Shown here: piece after piece, positions 1 to 10,540 of the stretch | How the letters are laid out: every line of letters begins with the position of its first letter | Numbering within the stretch: position 1 is the stretch's first letter | Source: Bryum argenteum | Taxonomy: Eukaryota > Streptophyta > Bryopsida > Bryales > Bryaceae | Direction of reading: 5' to 3' | DNA length: 64,000 nucleotides | Assembly (NCBI GenBank): GCA_037043015.1 | Contig: CM073323.1 | Coordinates: 7,812,001-7,876,000, forward strand | Translations under genes and position numbers: made by a program | Notes under the pieces: generated by a model | What the model saw: only the letters and a program-made list of their open reading frames with translations | What the model was told of the DNA's origin: nothing | The model's database searches: none

Positions 1-627
1 CACAAGGGCAGCCCTCAAAAATTACAAAAAGAATCTTCACAATTTCTAGTAATTTCTGAATCAACTCTTATAAAATTTGTCAAAATTTAAGGTTTTGGAA
101 TTTTCCCAATTTTTTTTTTCCTTAAATTTCACAAACTCATAAAGGTACCTACTCGCCGTTGGGATCTTTAATTAAGCCAAATATATCAAATGAAATGCAT
201 GTTTTACTATATCGTTGTTTTTAGACCTTCTTTTACGAAATAATTTGCATGAAGGTCACAAAAAGGGATCGAGTTTCCAAAATTTTACATGAGCATACCC
301 AACTTGATTACCCATATGAAAAAAAATATGGGAATTATGTTTGGGGTAACAATCTTCAATTTTCACTTTGCTCCATGGAAACAATGTCTCACAAGCAATG
401 CCCGAAAAAACTTTTGCACCAACTTTGAATGTTATGATCTCACAAATGATAAAGATCCAACTATTGAAATTTCACATGGTAGTAGTGATAGTAGGTAGGT
501 TTGAGATCTTACGGTTAAAAGTACAGATAAACAATAAAAATTTTGACCATGTCTCAATTCGAACAAGGTGGTGAAAAATCGCAGTTTTTAGGTTTGGAAG
601 TCCAAAAAACGCTTGGATTTTTAGGGG
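1..627. mobile_element. TTAA-type TIR element, truncated by window start
   Basis: This is the right part of a non-autonomous element that ends in TTTTTAGGGG followed by TTAA at 628-631. Its interior matches that of the element at 58051-58976. The sequence right of the TTAA matches 43029 onward, where the same site is an uninterrupted TTAA (43025-43028), so the paralogous site is empty. The short ORFs inside are not conserved and I do not regard them as genes. Confidence 0.7.
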
Positions 628-631
628 TTAA

Positions 632-2340
632 AAAATGTATAATTGATGAAAACGACAAGCAAGCTCTTTGAATCTAAACCATAAAAGTTTGAAATAGAAC
701 TATCATAATCCATGAGAACAAAAATTTGAGTCATGTGGCCGCATGATTGCAAGTTTATAACATGGTAGTAGTTATCGCAAACATCTCAAAAATATCCTTA
801 GACCACAAAAATTCAAGAAAATATTTGCTTTCCTTGCAAAATAGCCTTGCAATGATGAAAACTACAAAGAAATTACAAAAGAAAAGTAGTCCCAAACTAG
901 GCCTCTTGCATTTAAATCTATGCCTTACTTTCAAAACACCTTAGATTGGGTGAAGGTTTCTATTACTTGAAGTAGACCCTAATTGGAATTCATCCCAAAA
1001 ATTAAAGTTACATTTCAAAGTGGATGAAGGAGATATAGCTCCTCAAAAATCATATGATTTTTCACTTTTTTACATTGTAAAAACATCATTGTTGATCTAA
1101 TACCAAAAGTATAGGGATCAAAAAACATTCAACTTTAAAGTTGTAGAACTCATCCTAAGATCATGAAAAATCATGAAAAGGAGTTTCTTGATTCAAATAA
1201 GGTCTTGGAATAGTGAACATGCCACTTTTTGAATAAGGAGAAACTAATGAAAGCGTCACTAAAACTCATGCCATAAATTTACAATATCTTGAATTTGGAT
1301 AATGCTTTCACCACATGAGAGTACACTTCATTGGAAACAAACCTTGTTAAAAACAAAGTTCCGATGAAGAAATGATGACTCTTTAAAATTTAGGATTGTT
1401 ATCCAAAATGATTTAATTCGACATAATGCGCATCTAGTGCTTGAAGAACCAAAGTTCCTTCAAATCGTCATGTACTTTAGTCTTGAAGCCTTGATGAGAA
1501 GAATTCCACATGAAATTTGGTCAATATATGGTAGTCCTTATCTTAAAGGATTCGAGTGTTTTGAATAAGTCAAGAAAAGAGCTTTAGAATAGCCTACACC
1601 TCTAACGACCAAACTCATAAAGTACTTGCGAAGAATAAGAAGAATAAAAATATGAAATATGTATGTTGAATTTATTTCTGCACTGAAGGTAAAACATTTT
1701 TGAGGATCAGAAACGGTGGTTATCAAGGTAACTTGGTGATGGGACCAATGCAGAAAAGATCGATCACATCGGGTAAAATCTCAAAAAATGGCACCGTTGA
1801 GAAAAAAATATTTTGGTTGTTGATCATGAGTGAAAAATATCATATTGCTTTTTTGGTTTTTCCCCCTTGGATCATTTTTTCTGAAAATTGGCATCATAGC
1901 TCTAGCATATAGGGATAAAGATCAAGATTTGTTATTAATTTGAAAAAAAATCGTCAAAAAATTAAAAGAAAGGCCAAGTCAAAGAGCATTGACCATGGGA
2001 TCACGTGGCCCCTACAATTTCGCGCGGATCACACAAACCTCAAGAAGGCAATCGGGAAGAAACATTGGATTCGGATAAACAAAAGAGTAGGGGTGCCTTT
2101 GGACAAGATTTGCACCCTACCACTATGTCGGACCCCAAAAGCAAAAACAATGACCTTGATGACCATTTTGGTGACCGGTGACAATCAAGGGTTAATTATG
2201 AAACTCAGGTGGTTTCTGGGTCCTCTACCTCATACCAGGGGTAGGAGCAAGTTAGTAAGAAGTCAAATGCATTCCCGCAGAATTCAGAGCCATGAAATCA
2301 AACACTCATGTCATGCTTTGCAGTGACGTGAGATAAAAAG
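632..2340. repeat. X spacer of unit 1 (segmental duplicate)
   Basis: AT-rich non-coding sequence with paralogous copies at about 17090-18440 and 43029-44280. No gene is visible. Roughly 1677-2190 has no counterpart in the other copies: there the homologous stretch is shorter and different, so this part is an insertion or replacement of unknown type. Similarity resumes at the shared string ending TTTCTGGGTCCTCTACC near 2225. Confidence 0.65.
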
Positions 2341-2671
2341 AAACAAAGGCTTTCCGAAGGCAATCTTGCGAGAAGCAAACGTGTGAAATCACTTCCCCCT
2401 TTGGTCCTTCAATGCTCCCTCTCACAGTAAGACCAGATTACTGGTCACATTTTTACACACGTTGAATAATTATGGAGGCAACCGTTGGCAATTGAATTCA
2501 CATAGAGTATCATTCAGAAGGAAGTAGATGCGTAAGAGGATGACATAATCACTTCGACGGAAATGAATTTTCTCGTGAAGAGATGATAATCAAGGACTGC
2601 ATTCTGACTTGGAAGAAAGAGGGCATCACAACAACACAGAACTTGTTCGAGACAGCCACTATTGGTCTTTA

Positions 2672-3020
2672 GGGTCTGAAAGGGGCAGCCCAAAATTGGA
2701 TCACAACATCTTTTGGACTTGGGCATCATGAACGGTGCACTTTTAAAACTTGGGCATCATGAATGGACCAATCAATGATGAGCTTGCAACCTTCTACAAG
2801 TTTATGTACAACCGAACCTACCTACCACAATCCTTTCAAAGCACAAAATCACTTAATATACAGATTGTGATTTGAATTGTAAAATTTCTCTCTTTGAATG
2901 CATCATAAGAAGGTGACCAATCTGACATCAAAATATAAGTGAAAAGTTGAGTACAATGAAAGCTACAAGGCATATTCTTGTTGGAAAAAAGCCCCTCAGG
3001 CTTGCTTGAGCCTTTCAGGG
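2672..3020. mobile_element. TTAA-type MITE, about 350 bp, degenerate
   Basis: Same family as 45433-45793: both contain GGGCAGCCCAAAATTGGATC near one end and a GCCCCTC/GGGCTTGCTT palindrome near the other. The right end is followed by TTAA (3021-3024); the left flank is TTTA. Units 2 and 4 lack the insertion at this position (near 18755 and 44610), so it entered unit 1 independently. Confidence 0.65.
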
Positions 3021-3024
3021 TTAA

Positions 3025-3679
3025 AATCACTTTAGATTGGCTGGAAATAACCCTTGAAATGAGGTCAGTGCAATATAATCAAACAAACCGTGCTAGAGCC
3101 TAACTTCAAAAATGTCCCCGCATTATTCCAAACGCAAAAATACGATCCTACAAGAACATATAAGAAAGAATCAACAAATAAAAAATCACATGAATGAACA
3201 TAGTGAAGAGTACATGAACTCAAATTTGGATGCACAAGTTGATGTCCAGTGTGACCAGTGGGCAACACTGAGTTGTGCCAGATTTTAGACCTACTGAAGC
3301 GAATTCCATCTCAAATTGGATGCAGAAGAATGAAACTCAAAACCCATATGTGTATTGAAACTAACATTCCACTTAAGTCGTAAGGCAACATGTCGATGAG
3401 TGGAACTCTAAACCACTCCCATGTACTGCTATCGGTTCACGGGTTCGCTGTAGATCAACGTTAGCATTACCGCAGCGCTCAACCAAGTGATCAACACCCG
3501 CTCAAGTTATAATAGCAGCCTCTGATTCTCGCCGGTGGCTCTGGCAATGGCTACGGCATAGTAAAGATTGAAAGCTGAAAACAACTACCATGAGGCCAGT
3601 GATAATAAAGCCTGTTTGTAGCAATTCCGGACAATCTTTGAGCCCATTTCGATGGTGTCTGTGTTTGAAAAAAATTAGA
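3025..3679. repeat. Spacer 3' of Pk1, present in three units
   Basis: Matches 18770-19430 and 44625-45270. On the minus strand it lies downstream of each degenerate kinase and keeps a short open frame ending ESEAAIIT in all three copies. That is probably passive similarity after duplication. I see no gene here. Confidence 0.5.
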
Positions 3680-3689
3680 GCGATATCAA

Positions 3690-4037
3690 GATAGATAGAA
3701 ACTCCGGTCCTTTTTAAGGGGCCGACGTGAATGAAGTGTCCGTTCGTAATGCTAATATCTCGGCCACCGGACAAGGGGAAATTAGAACAATACTACTTCC
3801 CACTCTCGATGGTGGACACTATAATTACGCTAGTTTTTAGCCTAATTACTAGTGCCTTGAAGATAATTGACATAGTATCCCCCCAAAGGGCTTTGAGGTA
3901 CCCACACAACAAGATCCAAGGACCTCCCACAATAGTTGGGTACACTATAGTGGTGAGCACCACGCCGGCATGGGGAATAGAACCCGTGAGCACCACGCAG
4001 GCATGGGGAATAGAACCCACGACCTCCTCATGTATTG
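3690..4037 (-). mobile_element. tRNA-derived SINE with 10-bp target duplication
   Basis: On the minus strand the element has two tandem copies of a head bearing the pol III B-box-like string GGTTCTATTCC, then a body, then a tail of TATC repeats. The flanks GCGATATCAA (3680-3689) and GCGAAATCAA (4038-4047) form a near-perfect target duplication. The paralogous site near 19425-19440 lacks the insert. A related body is at 40165-40430, and diverged copies are near 36225-36490 and 57965-59165. There is no recognisable A box in the first head unit. Confidence 0.72.
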
Positions 4038-4104
4038 GCGAAATCAACATGTATTGGTCGAATGCCTTATCGATTTCAAATTTGCACCCCATTAACAAGC
4101 CACC

Positions 4105-5345
4105 CATTCAGCTGAAGGTCTCCTAAACTTTTCCTGCGGTAGGCCTCTGGTAAGAATCTTCTTTCCGACAACCATTTACATCTTACTTCATACTACTTCA
4201 TACTACTTCATACTCAGATTCAGATTGTCCGGTAGTTTTGGTCTTCCTCCTGTCAAAGCTATATTGTACTCATTTTGAGAAATGCATCCTATCATTCCTT
4301 TGTAGCGCAACATCTCAAAACTATAAATATCACTCTTCTTTGTAAATAGGCCAAGCACTCTCCTTTGCATTGTTTCAAGGATCACAGGTGCTCTTCAAAC
4401 TCCGATGCACACTCCAAGTCTATCAATGACTTAACTTGAACGTGATCAAATCAAAACCTCAAACAAGATTTGCTTCTTCTCGATCATAAATTGAATCTAA
4501 AAGCACATTAAATGCTTTAATGACTTTATGTACAACTCCATCTCAATGTAGTTTATTCTAGTCAAATGAAAGTGACTGGAGCAAGTTGCATATTGTCTTT
4601 GAAGTCGGAAAGTGGTGGCCTATAGAAGGGGCTGCAAAGCATCTTCAACATGTATTGGTCAAGGAGGAAGTGCTAATCAACCACCCTACTGGCCTTCTCC
4701 TCATCCCAAAACCATATTTTTTCTTGTGAATACCCTCTCTTTTGAATGCTTTACCATACACTATGTCAAAGTGATTCCAACAATGATTTTCTTTTTTCTA
4801 CACTTTAGTGAGATATTGAAGGAGCCATTTTTGCTCAAGGTCTTTCAAAAGCATGTACTTCTTAAACACCTTGGCTTCAAGCCTTTTGTCTTTGTAAACA
4901 CCATACTCCATATTTGCTCCAAAAATCTCAACTTGGCCACACTCACCTATTTTTTCCTTCCACAATTAAAACCTCAAACTTTGAAAAGAAATCACTCCAT
5001 CTTACATCGTTCATCAATACCTCATCAAAGTACTTGCAATTCTCCTCGCCTATCCTCTCCATCTTCGACATCATGCTTCTCATCTACTTCTATCCGACTC
5101 ATGTGTAGTTTCCAACTTCGTTCTCTCCATATAAACAAGCCTTCAAGACTTAGGTAGTTTTGTGCAAGCCTAGAATACGTGGAGAGTAAACTACACACGC
5201 ACGATAACGGCAATGCATTCCGCGTACAAGAGCACCTTCCAAGATTTATACAAAGTCCATTCCCACGCAAAATCATACTTCTTACTCCTTTTTCAATGCT
5301 CTTCATTCCTTCTGCAATGAGAGCACCCTCTATGGTGCAAACAGG
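4105..5345 (-). pseudogene. Pk1, degenerate membrane-tethered kinase
   Basis: Minus-strand remnants of the kinase family appear in different frames. A piece of the Cys-rich N-terminus (GRCSCTRNALPLS, about 5306-5200) comes first. The C-lobe follows (TKKSDIYSFEMLRYKG and GGRPKLPDNLN, about 4360-4210). Stops and frameshifts separate them and the catalytic loop is not recoverable. The intact genes read TKESDIYSFGMLCYEV at the C-lobe position. A short CTTCATACTA repeat lies near 4190-4213. Relics of upstream module u1, including the ACATACCTTGC splice-donor context, continue to about 5800. Pk1, Pk2 and Pk3 share more features with one another than with the active genes, so the Pk type is an old second lineage. 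Confidence 0.85.
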
Positions 5346-5799
5346 AGAGGATATAATAAGACTTGACTTAACACCAAACCATGATACTTATCCAAACAAA
5401 GACCAACTTCACATCTCCTTACCTCCTAGACACTATGCGCCTCATAAACCACTCGCTATCGGTCCATATCTCCACACTATCCCACATCGTCACGGGCCCC
5501 TCCACATCCCCGTTGGGAATGAATAGTGGTCTCTTTGGAATAAACAAGCAGTGTGCCATCTAAGCACTCTCCGACTCACACTACAATATACAAGCAAAGT
5601 TAGAATCAACACGGCCACTTCAATTCCACAAATACTCCCAAACAAACACGACACTTGCATTTGTGTAAAGGGATCAATCTACCAACTATACAAAGCAACC
5701 GATGGTGGGCGGAATGACAGCCTACTGGTCACATACCTTGCGAGCAAAGAGCTTGATCTTTCACATGGGGTTATGTTGAAATTCAAATACAACCTCTTT

Positions 5800-7560
5800 T
5801 GATGATTAAATTGCCACGTACAAAATTTTCATCTAAAAAATCCTAAGTGCAAAACATGTATTGGTACCTTCTTTACTCATTAGGAAACGAAATCTCAACT
5901 TGAAATTGTAAGTCTTTACATTTTGGTGATTTTTAAAAGTCTTTGTAGTCTATTTGAGAATCTACTAAACTTTTGGGCAGATTTCACCATGGCACCATTG
6001 TGTTTCAAACTATGAGAGTCAGTATCTCCTAATGTATGGGGAATTTTGAAGCATAAATGGTCTTGATCTTAAAAAGGTATGTAAAAACTCTACAATATGC
6101 AAAAGGTTATAACTCCACATGATCTAGATAGGATAAATCAAATGCTATATTCAGTTACACTTGAAAGAACTTGGTTCCTAGCTTGCAACTTTAGGAATTA
6201 TTTACACTGAAAACTTGCTTGTACAACTCTTTGTACTCTATTCAGAAATAGTAAAGTGCGGGGAGTCTCCAATGGAGTCTATACATTGATAACAAAAGGG
6301 TTTTTGATGTGTTAGATGCGTTAATTGATTCATTGCTAACTCAAACATCAATTGTGAGATTATGATAATTCTCTTGAAAGAGTAAGGAATTATTGGAATT
6401 GGTGAAATTGGTGAATTTGAGTTAAAACAAATAGCGTTGATTGCAATGGCGGCCAAAATAAAGTACAAATGTCATAATTTTTTTGAGAAATAGTATAATG
6501 TTTGACTTTTAGGTACAAAACACTAATCCTCACGTGACACTAACAACAATTCTTGTGTAGTGAGAAGAAAATTAAATAGTTACTAACCAACTACCAGTTC
6601 ACCATCTACCAAAAAGTGCTCCCATTCTTTGCTTTGATCTCAATGTTCAATCTAGTGCTCATACATATTTGAGATGAGTGTACAAGGTTGATCATAGGAT
6701 ATACTTGAGCTCGTCCTTGTTGAATGATATTGTCCCTTTAAGATTGTCTCTTTCTATGTGGCTTAATCTTCAAAGATCCTCACACTTCATTTGTTCATGT
6801 ACAATTTGAGTTGTCGTTTCCTTCTCTCCAACTACTTTTCACTCTTCAAAAAAACATGTGACATAGATTCATGGTGTTGGTTGCAACCATATGCAATACT
6901 CTCGATTACATACAATACAATATATACGGTCAGTGATTTGATCTCCAAATGTGTGATACAAGTGAGATAACAAAGTTAAGAGCTACTAGAACACTTCTCA
7001 TCTCAAAAATGATGCAGTAAGTAGAGAAGTTCAAACTTAATTTCAACTGCAAATGAGAGTTCCTTGTCACTAAATTCTTAGACACATAGGATGTTCCGTT
7101 GAGTTGAATAGATTACCCGATGATCCAAGTCAAGCTTGTGCTAGAAGAATTGAGTGTAACCGCTCTCAAAGAAATCACCAATTGTATGTGTCAACTTCCT
7201 TCAATTTAAGGTCATGTACTCGGCACAATAGCCGAATTTGCCCGGACTACCACCCACAACCAAATCACATTTCAAAAAAGAGCCTCTCAAGTATGCGTGA
7301 CCATGCTACTTAGTACATCATAAAAGTATGTACTAAAGCCCTCCTATAACAGACTTGATCTATGAAAGTTCACTAAGTAACACAAACATGCTTTACTGCT
7401 ACAATGTACGTTTGGTATCACCAAATTACACACACACAGACTAAGCTCCTAATATAAGAGAAACAATTGTAGAATCTACATTTCATACTATATCTCCTCC
7501 AAGTTAAGCATGGTCATTTCATTAGATGAGATTTCAATCCAGAAACATTTTTACTACGAG
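5800..7560. other. Intergenic spacer 3' of kinase A
   Basis: About 5930-6190 is a diverged copy of a dispersed repeat also seen at 41850-42060. About 6590-7330 matches 47900-48900 and in part 20320-20520. A weak plus-strand frame at 7104-7313 (containing NRLPDDPSQA) corresponds to the longer frame at 48571-48834. No convincing gene was found. Confidence 0.5.
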
Positions 7561-7578
7561 TAATGCTTCAGATGGTAT

Positions 7579-8921
7579 TTAGAAGTTGTTGTGGATAGTT
7601 CGGATGGTGTTTAGAAGTTCTTCTGCTGTAGGTCGATGCTGAGGAATTCTTTCCCAACAATCAAGTGTAAGTCCTCTTACAGTCACATCAAGGTTACATG
7701 GTAATTCTGGTCGTCCTCCTTCAAGAACTATGTTGTAATCATTTTGAGGATGCCCATCAAAAGGAATACGTCCTGTGATCACTTCATAGCACAACATCCC
7801 GAAACTATAAATGTCACTCTCCTTTGTAAACACCACTTCCTCGGTAGGCACTCTCCTATCCATTTGCTCAAGGATTTCAGGTGCTCTCCAAAATCCAGTA
7901 CCCATTGCACCCAATGCGCACTCAAAGTCTATGAGATCATAGTCATCACGCCATCCAAACTATAACCACCTATAAGCACATTTGATGCTTTTATGTCTCT
8001 GTGTACTACTCCATGCTCATGTAGTTCTACCATGTCCCACAAAATTGGTCGTAATATGACACAAACAACTTTGATGTCACCAAAAGGTGGCCCATGGCAA
8101 TTTGAGCGCACCAACTTCAACATGCGGTCATCAATGAAGGCTCGCAAATCACACACCCTTCTCTTCATCACAAAACAAAATTTGTTCTTGTGAATACCCT
8201 CCCTTACAAATGCTCCTCCATACACCTTCATGAAAGGACTCCAAATACCATTACATTCGTCACTCACTCTACGTAAATATTCAAGAGGCCATTGTTGCTT
8301 CAAGTCTCTCAAAGGTGTGTTCATCTTGAATACCTTTGCCACAAGCCTCTCATCTTTGTAATCTCCATACTTCATTTTCGCTTCAAAAATCTCTGCTTGG
8401 CCACCCTCGCCTATTTTCTCCTTCACAATCAACCCCTCAAACTTTGAAAAGAACCCACCCCATCTTGCATCCTTCATCAATACCTCATCAAAGTACTCCC
8501 GGTTCTCCTTTCCAACCCTCACCATCTCAACATCATTCTTGTCATTCACTTGAGTCCAATGTGCTTGTGTAGTCTCCAATTCACTTCTCTCGCCTTCAAT
8601 CAAGCCTTGAATGCGTGGAGAATAAAACACGCATGATGATAATGGCAATGCATTCCGTGGACAAGAGCAACTTCCAAGAAGAGGACAAGTCCAATCCTCC
8701 TCACTCCTTCCGCAATGAGAGCACCCACTAAAACACAAACAAGAGAAGATGGATGCATTAATATAACAAGCCTCAACTTCAAACCAAACCATGACACATA
8801 GCCAAACAGAGACCTATTTCACATGACCTTACCTCCTCCTCGTAGTACGTTCTAGCTGTTGCGGCCTTAATTCCTCAGTCAGTTCTACCTCTTGTCTCGT
8901 GCTGCACACACAGTTGCCCAT
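7579..8921 (-). pseudogene. Kinase A, frameshifted membrane-tethered kinase
   Basis: Same two-exon structure as its paralogs. Exon 1 is 8921-8833, starts MGNCVCSTRQ and ends at a GTAAGG donor. A 105-bp intron (8832-8728) follows, and exon 2 runs from 8727 to the stop at 7579. The frame is open from the Cys-rich segment through the glycine loop (GEGGQAEIFEA), VAK lysine and HRDIKASNVL. A single indel just before the DFE segment shifts the frame near 7930-7960: the downstream frame then carries LIDFECALGAMG and the rest of the C-lobe intact. Exon 2 is 1149 bp where the phase requires 3n+1, consistent with one lost base or two gained. MKRRVC replaces the MERRVC of B and C. Otherwise there is little decay, so the break is recent, or it is an assembly error. 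Confidence 0.85.
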
Positions 8922-9290
8922 CGCCGCAGCACTGCTAGACTTACACTTCAGTTCACAACTCGAAATACAGTCACCACGACCACTTCAATCAGCTATCACA
9001 CTCGCAAGCTGTATGACCATATCCCAAAGTCGATTCCAGCTCGTGCTGATTACTGCGCCCAACTGAATCTCAACGTCTATGCCCGTGGACCGTATTACGA
9101 TTCCAACCGATCAAAATTTCTGCAAATTCGGATCCCGATGATCAAGTCCCGCCATCGATGTTAGTCCATTTCCTTCAAGCTCTCAGTACGAATCCTGAAT
9201 GATCGATACGATTAAAAACAGCCTGCACACAACACAAGAAGCTTCCACAAACTCTACACATCACGAACGAAGAATATTACTCAACGAACC
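8922..9290 (-). other. Conserved 5' leader between u2 and MGNC exon (unit 1)
   Basis: This stretch recurs upstream of all four kinase genes at the same relative position (also 22097-22460, 30506-30850 and 50568-50930). It has no long open frame. The likely role is 5' UTR or intron of the kinase transcript, by position only. Confidence 0.4.
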
Positions 9291-9700
9291 GGGCACTTGC
9301 CGACAACGTGCTTGAGTTCAATCCAAGTCGCTTCCAGGCGGGATAACGGTTCACTGGGCACATACCTTGCCATTAAAGATGATATCAGATCGGACAGAGC
9401 CACGAACTCAGTCGACCAGAAAATGAGCTCCTCCATAAAACCCTCGGCCGCAATGAACCCGCTCCAACTGGCGTACATATCCCGCACGACCTCATTAACT
9501 GAGTTGAGTACCGACAGACGGATGTGCTTGCATACTGGCAGATGCTCATCGATGTTGCAAAGAAGTAGAACCGTCTCGTGTGAGGCTCCCCCAAAAGACC
9601 ATAGCCACCCTCGCCTAGTCAACGTTACTGGCCATGGCCAAGTCCAGCATCTCCGCAAGTCGGTGCGATCAAGCTATGTTCAAGTTCTGCCATTCATTGT
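9281..9700 (-). other. Exon-like module u2 of kinase A
   Basis: A GC-richer block with a 125-codon minus-strand frame. It contains LLLCNIDEHLPVCKHI, then SWSGFIAAEGFMEELIFW, then LISSLMAR directly before a good splice donor (GCAAG|GTATGT, near 9367). Module u1 (9880-10180) aligns to it over its 3' two thirds and ends at the same donor. The frame is kept in units 1 and 2 but broken in units 3 and 4, which suggests relaxed constraint. It could be an ancient N-terminal exon turned into 5' UTR, or non-coding. I do not recognise a domain. Confidence 0.45.
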
Positions 9701-9879
9701 AGTCCATGTCATCAAGATCTCAGACCAGATCTCAGAAGAAAAGCGTGAAAACTGTCACGAGACACCACAAGAAGCTCCCACAACCTCTACCCAGCACAAG
9801 AGAGCAAGTTGATCCCAACACAGCACTTGCATCTATGCAAAGAGATCAACCCACCAACTGCACAACGCAACCGATTGTA

Positions 9880-10180
9880 GATGCGATAACGGCTCAGTGA
9901 TAACATACCTTGCCAGCACAGATGATGTCGGATCGCTCTGAAACTCAGTCTCAACCAGAAAATGAGCCACTCCACAAAACCCTCTGCGGCAATAGATCCG
10001 TTCCAACTCGCCCAAACGGCCGGTGCGATTACGACGAGAGCCGCGTGCGCACCACCAGACTGACGTGCTTGCTGACTTAGAGAAGCCCGCCGAAGTTGCA
10101 GCGATGTGAAGTGGATCCGCGTCAAACGAGCATCTCCCGAAAACCATAGCTAGCGGCTTGCTTCGTCAACGTCTAGTCCA
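9880..10180 (-). other. Exon-like module u1 of kinase A
   Basis: Paralog of u2 placed immediately upstream on the minus strand. It contains WASWNGSIAAEGFVEWLIFW in one frame and DPTSSVLAR before the GTATGT donor in another, so it carries an internal shift relative to u2. It is conserved upstream of kinases B, C and D. Confidence 0.4.
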
Positions 10181-10284
10181 GCATCGTACTTAAACTTTTA
10201 GAATGTTCTGTTTATTCCTGGTCAATAAGTAGTTTCCAAGAGACTTTTTAAATCGCAAACACAAAAATTCACAATCCTATCCCA

Positions 10285-10540
10285 ATCTTCACGTCGCTGT
10301 CGGTGGAGTTTCATCCATCCGCGTACATCCGGAAGGCGCTCTCCCGGGTATTGATGTGCCCATCTAACCGTTTGCGCTGTCAAGGGCCGAGTCAACCCCG
10401 CCCATTCATTCGGGGTTAGTAAGTGGTAAGTAGTAAGTTGGTGGTGACTGGTTTGCTGCCGTGCCCTCTTCCCCCCTCGCTCGGCCTTCACTCATCCGTC
10501 CATTACGAAGCCTGATTCAGTAATTGGGTGTACCTGCACA
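10285..10540. repeat. GC-rich block, copy 1 of 3
   Basis: An unusually GC-rich stretch almost identical to 37535-37790 and 60208-60462. On the minus strand it keeps an open frame of 89-97 codons beginning MKAERGGKRARQQ, which resembles no family I know. It includes a W-box core (TTGAC) on both strands. In unit 1 a deletion has joined it directly to module u1. It may be a duplicated promoter or first-exon CpG-rich segment. Confidence 0.5.

Noticed and set aside
3690..4037. A functional tRNA gene from the B-box-like strings
   Set aside because: No cloverleaf or A box could be folded; the strings belong to a SINE head.
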